This document shows positions 28,639 to 37,528 of a stretch of DNA of 41,885 nucleotides, piece by piece (position 1 is the first letter of the stretch; each line of letters opens with the position of its first letter). The translations under genes and the position numbers were made by a program. The notes under the pieces were generated by a model, which had not been told where the DNA came from, did no database searches, and saw nothing but the letters and a program-made list of their open reading frames with translations. The stretch comes from Limisphaerales bacterium (lineage in GTDB: Bacteria > Verrucomicrobiota > Verrucomicrobiia > Limisphaerales > UBA11358). The stretch is taken from the NCBI GenBank assembly GCA_003161635.1, contig PMOA01000078.1, forward strand, positions 9,019-50,903. Direction: 5' to 3'.

Positions 28639-28782
28639 AAAACCTTCAGTGAAATCTTCAGTAAGAGGGTTAAAACAAGTTAAGCCGAATAGTGAAAGAT
28701 TATATTGAAATTGTTCGGCGAAGATTGTAGTTTTTGGTCGAAAAACGGGCATTAGCCGTCCGATTCCGACCCTCGCCTCCAT
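28639..28782. repeat. 144-bp direct repeat, left copy
   Basis: This is equal in length to the copy at 37218-37361, with 8 mismatches and no gaps by eye. It begins AAAACCTTCAGTG and ends CCGCCTCCAT or CTCGCCTCCAT. It contains two TCAGT(G/A)A elements 12 bp apart (from 28646 and 28658). It sits 25 bases after the ACR3 stub and 199 bases before the kinase start. It has no coding capacity. The leader 28783-28981 is open in the kinase frame but does not look protein-like. Confidence 0.92.
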
Positions 28783-28981
28783 CAAAGACTTACGACGAAA
28801 ATGGGTGACAAAAACCCCCATTTTTGCGAGGGTTGAAAACCGACCTCCGCCTCCCTTTCAAATTCATGTTGGTCGCGGCGATGAACCCGACCGACTTTAT
28901 TGGTGTCCCCGATTGATCCGGGACAGCCAATACTTTTCTGCGCCATTTGCGCTGGATTTCCGCATTGAAGAGCAGAAAGTA

Positions 28982-31900
28982 ATGCCGCCCGCACCGCACA
29001 TGACAAATCCACCTGACCGCGAAGTGGCCGTTTTTAGCGATGCCCGGCGTTTGCCGGCGCGGGAGCGCGCCGCTTTTCTGGACGGAGCGTGCGCCGGCGA
29101 CTCCGCCTTACGTGAACGCGTCGAAGAACTCCTTCAAGCCAGCGATGAAGCGGGTGCCTTTCTTGATAGCCCGGCAGCAATTCTACCTAGATCAGGCGAA
29201 ACCGTCGGTCTCCCGGCCATTCCCGCCAATAAGCCAGGCGACCGGATTGGCCGCTACAAATTGCTTCAGCAAATTGGCGAAGGCGGCTGCGGCGTGGTGT
29301 ATATGGCCGAGCAGGAGGAGCCGGTTCGCCGCCGGGTCGCGCTCAAGGTCATCAAGCTGGGCATGGACACCAAGCAGGTCATCGCCCGGTTCGAAGCCGA
29401 GCGGCAGGCGCTGGCTTTGATGGACCATCCAAACATCGCCAAGGTGCTGGATGCCGGCGCGACCGAAACCGGCCGACCCTACTTTGTGATGGAACTGGTG
29501 CGCGGCATCAAGATCACCGACTACTGCGACCAGAACGACCTCTCCACCCGGGAACGGCTGGATTTGTTCATTCAAGTCTGCCGGGCCATCCAGCACGCGC
29601 ACCAGAAAGGCGTCATTCACCGGGACATCAAGCCCTCGAACATCCTGGTGACGGTGGACGACGGCGTGCCCGTGCCCAAGATGATTGACTTTGGCATCGC
29701 CAAGGCGACGGAAGGCAAATTGACCGATCAAACCGTCTTCACCGCCTTCGAGCAATTCATCGGCACGCCCGCCTACATGAGTCCGGAACAGGCCGAGATG
29801 AGCGCGCGGGATGTGGACACGCGCAGCGACATCTACTCGCTGGGCGTTTTGCTTTACGAATTGCTGACCGGCCAGACACCGTTTGACGCCAAAAAATTGC
29901 TGAAGGCCGGACTGGATGAAATCCGCCGCACCATCCGGCAGGACGAACCGGCGCGTCCCTCGACCTGCTTGAGCACGATGGCGGGCGCGGACTTGACGGC
30001 AATCGCCAAACACCGGAAAGCCGAGCCGCCGAAGTTGATTCATCTGGTGCGGGGCGACCTGGACTGGATTGTGATGAAGGCCTTGGAAAAGGATCGCTCG
30101 CGCCGTTACGAGACGGCCAATGGTCTGGCTGTGGATATCCAGCGTCACTTGAACAACGAACCGGTGGTGGCCCGTCCGCCAGGCAATCTTTACAAATTTC
30201 AGAAACTGGTCCGACGAAACAGGCTGGCCTTCATCGCTGCCAGTGCCGTGACCGCTGTGCTCATCATCGGACTGGTCGTGTCCACCTGGATGTTCTTCAA
30301 CGAGCAGCAAGCCCGCCAGCAAGCCGAAGCCGAAAAAAAAGCAGCGGAGACGGAAGCAGCCAAGAGCCAGCAAGTCGCCCAGTTTCTCAAGGACATGCTC
30401 AATGGCGTTGGCCCGTCGGTGGCCCTGGGGCGGGACACAACGTTATTAAGAGAAATCCTGGATAAAACGGCAGAGCGCATGGGCAAGGACCTGACGAACG
30501 AGCCGGAAGTGGAGTTGGAACTGCGCGACACCATCGGCAAGGTTTACTATGATCTAGGGCAGTATACCGAAGCGATTCAAATGCACCGGCGGGCGCTGGA
30601 ACTGGCCCGAAGCCTGTATGGCAACGAGAATATTCAAGTAGCGGACATCTCGCTCAGTTTGGCATGGGATCTCAGAGGGAACATAATTAACGACGAGGCG
30701 GAAAAGTTGTGCCGCGAAGCTCTGGCCATACGGCGGCGTCTGCTGGGCAACAAAAATCTTGCGGTAGCCAATACCCTTAATTGTTTGGGAGACGTTCTTA
30801 GGGCTCAGGGCAAACACGTGGAGGCGGAGTCTAGCATTCGTGAAGGGCTTAACTTGTATAAAGAACTGACGGGAAGCAACAACCTGCACATCGCTGCATC
30901 ACTTTTGAACCTCGGCCTAGAACTCAACGCGCAAGGCAAGCTGGCCGAAGCCGAGACTTTCGAGCGCGAAGCGCTCGAAATGCAAAAGCAGCTACTGGGT
31001 AACACGCATCCAAAGGTCGCGCTATTCATTCACGATCTTGGAAGCACACTCTTCTCCGAAGGAAAGTTGGCCGAAGCAGAAAACCTATGCCGGGAGGGTT
31101 TGGAACTCAACCGCCGGTTCATAGGCAACGACCACCCAGAAACAGTGAACAACTTCAACAGACTGATTTGGATACTTCGCACGGAGGGCAAGACAAACGA
31201 AGCCGAACAACTATTGGCTGCGGTTCAGCCTCCGGCCAAGGGTTTCCAGCCGTTCCTCATGCGCTCAACTGTCAGTTGGCGCATTGTTGATAGTCGCTTC
31301 GCCGAAGCGGCCGCCGACCTGGCCAAGCTGGTGGAAGCGAACCCGGACGACGATTGGGATTGGTGCCTCCAGGCGATTGTGCTGGCAGACAGTGGCGAGG
31401 AGCAGCAATACCGCAAGCTTTGTCAGGCCATGCTGGCACGATTCGACGCGACAAAGGACCCACTTGTCGCGGAGCGGGTCGCCAAGGCTTGTCTGTTGCT
31501 GCCGGCAGCCAGCGACCTCAAGGTGGCCGCACGGCTGGCCGATACAGCGGTCACGCCAACCAAAGGGCACGAAACTTCGGGCTGGGACTTTTTGGTCAAG
31601 AGCCTGGCGGAATATCGCCAAGATCATTTTGTCATCGCAGCGGAATGGGCTCGTAAGACCGTAGCCGCGCCGGAAGCAGATTACGAGCGGGACATCGACG
31701 CCAACGCGATTCTGTCCATGGCTTGCCTGCGTTCCCAACAACCACACGAATCCCGTGCGGCTCTGAGCAACGCGATCACGTGCGCCCATGCGAATCTCGT
31801 TAATTTTGAGGGTGATGCATTCTGCTGGGTCTACCAAAAGTCAATGTTAGCCAATATTTTTCTGCGCGAGGCCATTGGTATGCAAAAAAAACTGGCGGGC

Positions 31901-32413
31901 AATGAGGATCCGTTTGTGGCCGAATTGCTGAATGGCATGGCGAGAGAGCTCCGGGCACAACACCGGTTCGTCGAGGCCGAAGCCATGAGCCGCGAGGCGC
32001 TGGCCATCAATCAAAAAAATTGGCCCAACGACCCGGAGAAATGGGGCGTGCTCGGCTGCCGGGTTGATGCCGACGAAGTCGTCTTTGTCTTCGAGCCTGC
32101 GGCCTTCGGTGTCCAAATCGCCACCAATGCCGAGGTGCATGTGGCGGGCGATTTCAACCAGTGGCTGGATGCCAGTGAGGGCAAAATCAACAAACCTGCA
32201 CCCGCCTGGCAAATGCAGTTAGTGTCCACTAATCGTTATGAACTGCACAAGCAACTCGCGGACTTTCGCGAGCATCCGAAATGGGAGTTCAAATTCGTCG
32301 TCAACCTCAACCAGTGGATTGAGCCCCCAAGCACGGCTGTGAACCAGTCTGGCGGCGAAACGGCGAACTTGATGCTGACCGTTCCCGAAAAGCCCGTCCC
32401 ATCCGCTCCTTAA
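28982..32413 (+). CDS. Membrane Ser/Thr protein kinase with TPRs and C-terminal CBM48-like domain
   Basis: This is a 1143-residue protein (ATG 28982; ATG 29000 also possible). An N-terminal helical region (RERAAFLDGACAGD, RERVEELLQAS) precedes the kinase at about 92-400: glycine loop GEGGCG at 99, Lys122 in ALKVI, catalytic Asp215 in HRDIKPSN, Asp236 in DFG. One membrane helix lies at about 415-439, then a charged coiled coil, about seven TPR-like repeats (470-830, AEAENLCREGLELNRRF), helical repeats, and at about 1035-1130 an E-set/CBM48-like domain (VHVAGDFNQWLD, WEFKFVVN). It should phosphorylate cytoplasmic targets in answer to a periplasmic or protein-protein signal. Kinases of this layout are often coupled to ECF sigma factors in Planctomycetota and Verrucomicrobiota; one is encoded 4.2 kb downstream. 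The glycogen-binding-like end is unusual. Confidence 0.93.
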   Translation: MPPAPHMTNPPDREVAVFSDARRLPARERAAFLDGACAGDSALRERVEELLQASDEAGAFLDSPAAILPRSGETVGLPAIPANKPGDRIGRYKLLQQIGEGGCGVVYMAEQEEPVRRRVALKVIKLGMDTKQVIARFEAERQALALMDHPNIAKVLDAGATETGRPYFVMELVRGIKITDYCDQNDLSTRERLDLFIQVCRAIQHAHQKGVIHRDIKPSNILVTVDDGVPVPKMIDFGIAKATEGKLTDQTVFTAFEQFIGTPAYMSPEQAEMSARDVDTRSDIYSLGVLLYELLTGQTPFDAKKLLKAGLDEIRRTIRQDEPARPSTCLSTMAGADLTAIAKHRKAEPPKLIHLVRGDLDWIVMKALEKDRSRRYETANGLAVDIQRHLNNEPVVARPPGNLYKFQKLVRRNRLAFIAASAVTAVLIIGLVVSTWMFFNEQQARQQAEAEKKAAETEAAKSQQVAQFLKDMLNGVGPSVALGRDTTLLREILDKTAERMGKDLTNEPEVELELRDTIGKVYYDLGQYTEAIQMHRRALELARSLYGNENIQVADISLSLAWDLRGNIINDEAEKLCREALAIRRRLLGNKNLAVANTLNCLGDVLRAQGKHVEAESSIREGLNLYKELTGSNNLHIAASLLNLGLELNAQGKLAEAETFEREALEMQKQLLGNTHPKVALFIHDLGSTLFSEGKLAEAENLCREGLELNRRFIGNDHPETVNNFNRLIWILRTEGKTNEAEQLLAAVQPPAKGFQPFLMRSTVSWRIVDSRFAEAAADLAKLVEANPDDDWDWCLQAIVLADSGEEQQYRKLCQAMLARFDATKDPLVAERVAKACLLLPAASDLKVAARLADTAVTPTKGHETSGWDFLVKSLAEYRQDHFVIAAEWARKTVAAPEADYERDIDANAILSMACLRSQQPHESRAALSNAITCAHANLVNFEGDAFCWVYQKSMLANIFLREAIGMQKKLAGNEDPFVAELLNGMARELRAQHRFVEAEAMSREALAINQKNWPNDPEKWGVLGCRVDADEVVFVFEPAAFGVQIATNAEVHVAGDFNQWLDASEGKINKPAPAWQMQLVSTNRYELHKQLADFREHPKWEFKFVVNLNQWIEPPSTAVNQSGGETANLMLTVPEKPVPSAP

Positions 32414-32577
32414 AGGCCGGTCTTTGCTTCGTATCCATTGGCGATCGTTCGCGTTTCGACTCCTCCTGCAAATTTAATTTGCGCCTTTGGTCGCGGAATC
32501 TCGCATTGATTAACGGTGGTCAAAAAACGAAAAAACCAACAACCCGGCGCATAGCGCCAACCAAGAAAGGAAACACA

Positions 32578-33372
32578 ATGAAAAACCGCTCCATACTATT
32601 AAATCACATCCTCCCGACCAGCCGGTGGTTGCCAGCCCTGGCCGTATGTGCATTGCTGACGGCGACAAATGCGCCGGTCTTGGCGGACGACGACAGCGTC
32701 AGCGCTCCCAGCGTCATACCGCCCGTCTTGCCAACCCGACCGTATGGCCATACCTACGCCGAGTGGCTGACCAAATGGTGGCAATGGTCGCTTGCCTTTC
32801 CCGTCAGTGCCGATCCGGAATACGGCACGGCGGACATCAGTGCCGGACAATCCGGTGACGTCTGGTTTTTGCCGGCCCCACTCGGCGGCGGCACGGGGAC
32901 TCGAACCGGCACCGTTCCGGCCGGAACCGCCTTGTTTGTGCCGGTGCTGACCTTCGAGGCCGATAACACCGGTTGTCCCACCTACACCACCTTCACGGCT
33001 GCTGAACTGGCCGGACTCGTGCAAGGCGGCTGGAGCGCGGTAACGACGACCTCCTGCACCATTGACGGGGTTGCCGTGGCCGGGATGGATAATCCAACCG
33101 ACTCGGTTTACCTGGTCCAGACCCAGCCGTTCAGTTACACGGTGGCGGCCTATGACAATGTGCTCGCCAATTATCCGGGGTTTGTCGGCGAATCGTGCAT
33201 TCCGGATGGAACCACCGTGAATCCCACCGTGGCTGAGGGAATTTGTGTGATGATCCGGCCAATGTCCGTGGGAACGCACACGATTCACATTGGCGCGGCG
33301 GCCCCGGCCTACGGACTCAGTTACGATGTGACTTTTGACATCACCGTGACTCCGCATAAAAAGGACAAGTAA
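32578..33372 (+). CDS. Conserved secreted protein with WWQW motif, unknown function
   Basis: This is a 264-residue protein with a good ribosome site (AAGAAAGG) before ATG 32578 and a signal peptide of about 37 residues (ending VLAD). The mature start YAEWLTKWWQWSLAFPV, followed by QSGDVWFLPAPLGG and VPAGTALFVPVLTFEADN, is a pattern I recall from uncharacterised secreted proteins of many soil bacteria. Four Cys (near residues 139, 161, 205 and 220) may form disulfides. The C-terminal part is beta-rich (GTHTIHIGAAAPA), and the end is basic (PHKKDK). It lies 164 bases after the kinase gene. No enzyme motif is seen. Confidence 0.75.
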   Translation: MKNRSILLNHILPTSRWLPALAVCALLTATNAPVLADDDSVSAPSVIPPVLPTRPYGHTYAEWLTKWWQWSLAFPVSADPEYGTADISAGQSGDVWFLPAPLGGGTGTRTGTVPAGTALFVPVLTFEADNTGCPTYTTFTAAELAGLVQGGWSAVTTTSCTIDGVAVAGMDNPTDSVYLVQTQPFSYTVAAYDNVLANYPGFVGESCIPDGTTVNPTVAEGICVMIRPMSVGTHTIHIGAAAPAYGLSYDVTFDITVTPHKKDK

Positions 33373-33387
33373 CCAGCACCTGGCCTC

Positions 33388-33414
33388 GTGGGGCGTCGCC
33401 TCACAGGACTTTTT
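33388..33414 (+). terminator. Weak terminator candidate after the WWQW gene
   Basis: GTGGGGC and GCCTCAC form a 7-bp stem with one G-T pair, followed six bases later by TTTTT (33410-33414). It would separate the WWQW gene from the next one. The remaining bases to 33580 show nothing recognisable. Confidence 0.35.
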
Positions 33415-33580
33415 CGCTCCGCGCGTTCGTCACTCAAAATAAAAGCTATGCAAAAACTCCCAGCTATCGTAGCGGCGGGTCGGCAGACCGCCGCGCTGGC
33501 TCAAGAAACAGCATGGTCCGGCTTTCTGCCGAAAGCCGCTACGCCCGTTTTGCAGAAGTCGCCTTTAACTAAACAACCTT

Positions 33581-36535
33581 ATGACTAAATTGAACCGTTC
33601 CCGACAACTGGCGGCGCATTCGTGTGCCGGTTGTTACCTGCTCGTGCTGGCCGGCATGCTGGCCACCATTGCGCCGCTACGCGCGGACAGTCCACCGACG
33701 TATTTGTTTGAGATTGATTCTTCGGCCGTTCCGAAGGGTTTTGTGCCTGCCGGTGTTGCCATTGATATAAACAAAAACGTATATATCACTGACATTTCTT
33801 TTAATCCTTTTAATCGGATCGTGAAATTCACAAGCGGCGGAGCCTATTTAACGCAATGGAACTCATATAATGGTCTGCAATTCTATCCAACCGGTATCGC
33901 GCTCGACAGCAACAACGTTATTTACGTCGCCGACAACCTGAATGCACAATATCTCAAATTCGATAGCAACGGTAATTTTATAGGATCTGGTGCGTTGGAT
34001 TCTGTCTATTTTCCCGCCGGCATCGCCGTTGGCATCAGCAACCATGTCTATGTCGCATCAGATAGCGGTAATAACATCGTGGAGTTCGACAGCAACGGCA
34101 CTTCTTTGACTAGTTGGGGAGCCTTCCAAAGTCCCGATGGGGTTGCCATAGATCACAGTAATAATGTGTATGTGGTGGATTTTGGCGCGGGCCATATTGC
34201 GAAATTCGACAGCAACGGCAATTATTTGATGCAATGGGGGAGCCCGGGTGCCAGCATCGGACAATTCAGCGACCCCTCCGGTATTGCCATTGACGTGAGC
34301 AACAATGTATATGTGACCGACACTGGCAATAACCGCGTAGAAAAGTTCGACAGCAACGGCAACTTCCTGGCGCAGTGGGGAACTGGTGGCAGCGGCCCCG
34401 GTCAATTCTCAAGTCCCCAGGGAATCGCGGTAGATGCCAGTGGCAACTTCATTTACGTGGCCGATCAAGGAAATCAACGCATTCAGGTTTTCGTTAATAA
34501 TTCCAATATTGTCCCACCCATCATCACCAGCCAGCCCCTAGGCCATATTCTTCCAGAAGGCGTCAATGTGACCATGAACGTCGGCGTCGTTGGCACCGCG
34601 CCGTTTGCCTATCAGTGGAATTCCAATAATATTGCCCTGCCCGGCGCAACGAATGCCACGTTCACGCTGACCAATGTCGGTCCTTCGGTTTCTGGGACTT
34701 ATACCGTCCTAGTCACGAACATCAATGGCAGCGTCTTGAGCAGCAATGCCGTGCTGACCGTTTTGCCGGTAGCGATTGCAATCACCCAGCCGGCCAGCGG
34801 CCTTTCCGCCACCGGCGCGGTGCTCAACGGTTCGGCAACAGTCGGCCCGCAGGAAACGGTGGTCTGGCTTGACTGGGGCACGGATACTAATTATGGCAAT
34901 GTCGCTGGAACAACTGTTGTGCCGGGCAACAGCGGAAGCAACAGTGTCAGTGTGGCCTTGACCGGATTACCCGGAAATTTTTATCACTACCGGCTCGTGG
35001 CCGCGAACGATTTTGGAATAGTGTATGGCAATGACCAGTTGTTCACCGTGGGATTCGCCCCCGCCGCTACCACGCTTGCAGCGGTTACCAGCACGAATGG
35101 TGCTACCCTGAATGCCACGGTCAATCCCAATGGCTGGGACACGACCGTTTATTTCAAGTGGGAAGTCGCATTTAATGTTACAAATACGACACCGGTCATG
35201 GATGTGGGTGCGGGTGCCACATCACTGAATGTGAGCAATTTCATCACCGGCCTGGCTCCGGCCAAACAATACGATTATCAGGTAGTGGCCTCGAATCATC
35301 TTGGCACCATCTTCGGGGCGCAGTTGGCCTTCTACACTCCCCCGTTTGTCACCGTGCCCAACGAGAATTGGGATTCTGTCGCTTCATCGGCCGATGGCTC
35401 AGTTTTGGTAGCGGTGGCGAACAACAACCCCATGCTTTCTACTCCCGGCGGTCCGATTTACATTTCAACAAATTCTGGAGCTGCCTGGGCGGTGGCCGCC
35501 GGTGCGCCGACCAATGGACTGTGGGAAACCGTCGCCTGTTCCGCCGACGGCAGCAAGATGATTGCCGCCGGTGGTGGCGGCGTGGGCAGTTATGTCTTCC
35601 CGATTTATACCTCGTCGGATACGGGCGCGACCTGGGTGTCGAATAATGCACCCGTCGCCAACTGGCAATCCGTCGCCTCTTCCGCCGATGGCACAAGACT
35701 GGTGGCGGCTGATTATCGTGATCAAGTTATTTACACCTCGACGAATTCTGGAGCCGTTTGGACGCGCGCCACCAATGCGCCAAAGACGGGTTGGTTTTCC
35801 GTCGCTTTGTCGGCCGACGGCTTAAAATTGGCGGCGGTGGCTTTTAGTAGCGCGAGCGCGAACATTTACACTTCACCGGATTTTGGCACGACTTGGATAA
35901 CGAATAACGTGCCTGCAGGCCCGCCGCAAGGAATCCAACGTAATTGGTCTTCGATTGCCTCTTCGGCGGATGGCAGCAAACTGATCGCTGCGGCGGGCGG
36001 CAACAACACTTCAGGTTTTATTTTCATCTCCACAAATTCCGGGGCGGCCTGGAAGGTGACAGCCACCAATATTTTATTCGGTCTTACTGCTCACCCGTGG
36101 ATCAGTGTCGCCTCATCTGCCGATGGCAGCAAACTGGCGGCGGTGTCAGATGCAACCCGTCCACTTGGCGTTCTCATTACCTCGACCAATTCCGGCGCCA
36201 CATGGACTACGAATGCGGTGCCATTTCTGGATTGGAATGCGGTGGCGTTGTCGGCCGATGGGGCCAAACTTGTGGTCACGGTTGGTTATCCGTCCACCGG
36301 GCCTATTTATGTCTCGCAAACGACACCCGCGCCACAGTTAAATCTGTCGGCTTCGGCCAATGATACCGTCATTTCATGGATCATTCCGTCGCTGGATTTC
36401 ACCTTGCAGCAAAGTCCGGATCTTTTGAGTTGGACAGATGTGACGAACCTGCCGGTGCTGAATCTGACGAACCTGGATAATCAAGTCGTGCTGCCGCCGC
36501 CGGCTGGCAACGGTTTCTTCCGGCTCATGCATTGA
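33581..36535 (+). CDS. Large secreted NHL-propeller/Ig/BNR-repeat protein
   Basis: This is a 984-residue protein with a signal peptide of about 36 residues. Residues about 45-305 hold six NHL-type propeller blades (GVAIDINKNVYITD, KFDSNGNFLAQWG). An Ig-like domain lies at about 310-395 (PFAYQWNSNNIALPGATN). Two FN3-like domains follow (400-580; VVWLDWGTDTNYG, VYFKWEV). Then six or seven BNR/sortilin-like blades lie at about 590-920, each with an SVASSADGSKLVA-like step followed by YTSTNSGATW. The C-terminal module (FTLQQSPDLLSWTDV ... GFFRLMH) is the one seen on GH43 and GH51 here. Two propellers suggest binding of a ligand at the cell surface; no catalytic residues are evident. The repeats are very alike, which points to recent internal duplication. 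Confidence 0.88.
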   Translation: MTKLNRSRQLAAHSCAGCYLLVLAGMLATIAPLRADSPPTYLFEIDSSAVPKGFVPAGVAIDINKNVYITDISFNPFNRIVKFTSGGAYLTQWNSYNGLQFYPTGIALDSNNVIYVADNLNAQYLKFDSNGNFIGSGALDSVYFPAGIAVGISNHVYVASDSGNNIVEFDSNGTSLTSWGAFQSPDGVAIDHSNNVYVVDFGAGHIAKFDSNGNYLMQWGSPGASIGQFSDPSGIAIDVSNNVYVTDTGNNRVEKFDSNGNFLAQWGTGGSGPGQFSSPQGIAVDASGNFIYVADQGNQRIQVFVNNSNIVPPIITSQPLGHILPEGVNVTMNVGVVGTAPFAYQWNSNNIALPGATNATFTLTNVGPSVSGTYTVLVTNINGSVLSSNAVLTVLPVAIAITQPASGLSATGAVLNGSATVGPQETVVWLDWGTDTNYGNVAGTTVVPGNSGSNSVSVALTGLPGNFYHYRLVAANDFGIVYGNDQLFTVGFAPAATTLAAVTSTNGATLNATVNPNGWDTTVYFKWEVAFNVTNTTPVMDVGAGATSLNVSNFITGLAPAKQYDYQVVASNHLGTIFGAQLAFYTPPFVTVPNENWDSVASSADGSVLVAVANNNPMLSTPGGPIYISTNSGAAWAVAAGAPTNGLWETVACSADGSKMIAAGGGGVGSYVFPIYTSSDTGATWVSNNAPVANWQSVASSADGTRLVAADYRDQVIYTSTNSGAVWTRATNAPKTGWFSVALSADGLKLAAVAFSSASANIYTSPDFGTTWITNNVPAGPPQGIQRNWSSIASSADGSKLIAAAGGNNTSGFIFISTNSGAAWKVTATNILFGLTAHPWISVASSADGSKLAAVSDATRPLGVLITSTNSGATWTTNAVPFLDWNAVALSADGAKLVVTVGYPSTGPIYVSQTTPAPQLNLSASANDTVISWIIPSLDFTLQQSPDLLSWTDVTNLPVLNLTNLDNQVVLPPPAGNGFFRLMH

Positions 36536-36641
36536 AATGGCTGGCGGGTGGCGGCGACAAGACGCCCGCGCCGGTTGCGGTTATGGTGGCAGCGCACGGA
36601 TTGTCTGGCGCAATGTCGGAGCATCTGGTAATCGTCGTTGG

Positions 36642-37202
36642 TTGAGCGACGTTACCCGCATTCTTGAGTCCATCCAGCAAGGCGACCCTAGGGCCGCCGA
36701 TGAATTGCTGCTGCTGGTCTATGGCGAACTGCGCAAACTGGCGACGTCTAAAATGGCCAATGAAGCCCCCAACCAGACTTTGCAGCCCACCGCGCTGGTC
36801 CATGAAGCTTGGCTACGGTTGGTCGGCGGAGCCAACCCAAAATTCGATGGCCGCGCTCATTTTTTCGGGGCTGCCGCCGAGGCCATGCGGCGCATCCTCA
36901 TTGACAAGGCCCGCCGCAAGCGCGCCGCACGTCATGGTGGCGATCAGCAACGCGTGGACTTGGAAAATGTGGAAGTCGCCGCACCGGGTGATGACGACGA
37001 ACTCCTCGCCGTGAACGAGGCGCTCGACAAACTCGCCGCCCAAAACAAGGTCGAGGCTGAACTGGTGAAGCTGCGCTATTTCGTCGGCATGACCCTTGAA
37101 GAAGCCGCCGAAGCTCTGGGCATCTCCGCCCGCACCGCCGACAACTACTGGGCACACGCCCGCGCCTGGCTCTTCCGCGAAATCAAAGCTCAATCCCGTT
37201 AA
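36642..37202 (+). CDS. ECF-type RNA polymerase sigma factor (kinase-linked group)
   Basis: This is a 186-residue protein. The start is placed at TTG 36642 because LSDVTRILESIQQGDP matches the usual beginning of this family and its usual length; an ATG at 36537 would add 35 residues without family character. Region 2 reads LLLVYGELRKLA and TLQPTALVHEAWLRL. Region 4 reads LVKLRYFVGMTLEEAAEALG with an HTH ending DNYWAHARAWLFREI. It belongs to the sigma-70 ECF-like group often next to Ser/Thr kinases (called ECF43 in published classifications, from memory). It follows the NHL protein by 106 bases and could direct transcription of this block. No anti-sigma gene is present, which fits control by the kinase. 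The right repeat begins 15 bases after its stop. Confidence 0.9.
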   Translation: MSDVTRILESIQQGDPRAADELLLLVYGELRKLATSKMANEAPNQTLQPTALVHEAWLRLVGGANPKFDGRAHFFGAAAEAMRRILIDKARRKRAARHGGDQQRVDLENVEVAAPGDDDELLAVNEALDKLAAQNKVEAELVKLRYFVGMTLEEAAEALGISARTADNYWAHARAWLFREIKAQSR

Positions 37203-37217
37203 CTTCGGGAACTGTCA

Positions 37218-37361
37218 AAAACCTTCAGTGAAATCTTCAGTAAGAGGGTTAAAACAGGTTACCCCAAATAGTGAAGGATTATATTGAAATTGTTCGGCGA
37301 AGATTGTAGTTTTTGGCCGAAAAACGGGCATTTGCCGTCCGATTCCGACCCCCGCCTCCAT
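37218..37361. repeat. 144-bp direct repeat, right copy
   Basis: Matches 28639-28782 with 8 substitutions and equal length. It contains the paired TCAGTGA/TCAGTAA elements at 37225 and 37237. It begins immediately after the sigma factor gene and ends at the ATG-like CCAT at 37361. Together the two copies bracket the kinase-to-sigma block. Confidence 0.92.
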
Positions 37362-37410
37362 GTTTTGCTGCGTGAGCAGCAAGGAGTTAGGCCAATCGGA
37401 ACGGCCACTG

Positions 37411-37506
37411 TCAGTGAAAGTGTCAGTAAAATGGTGAGTGCAATCACAATTCGCCAGAACTAGCCAGAACTGCACTGAAACTCGCCCACTACTCGCTAAC
37501 GCGAGT
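37411..37506. repeat. Short direct and inverted repeats before the integrase remnant
   Basis: TCAGTGAAAG and TCAGTAAA (37411 and 37423, 12-bp period) copy the core of the 144-bp repeats. GCCAGAACT occurs twice, 10 bp apart (37453 and 37463). ACTCGC-TAAC-GCGAGT (37491-37506) is a perfect inverted repeat. Such clusters resemble recombinase arm and core sites, but that role is inference. The rest of the interval 37362-37528 has nothing recognisable. Confidence 0.45.
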
Positions 37507-37528
37507 GAGCCGGACAGGTTCACGATTC

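Noticed and set aside
29192-30373. 393-codon open frame on the minus strand inside the kinase domain
   Set aside because: The sense strand encodes all kinase motifs; the antisense product has no family features.
33388-33588. 66-codon plus-strand frame between the WWQW and NHL genes
   Set aside because: It starts inside a possible terminator, has no ribosome site and overlaps the start of the NHL gene; composition is not protein-like.
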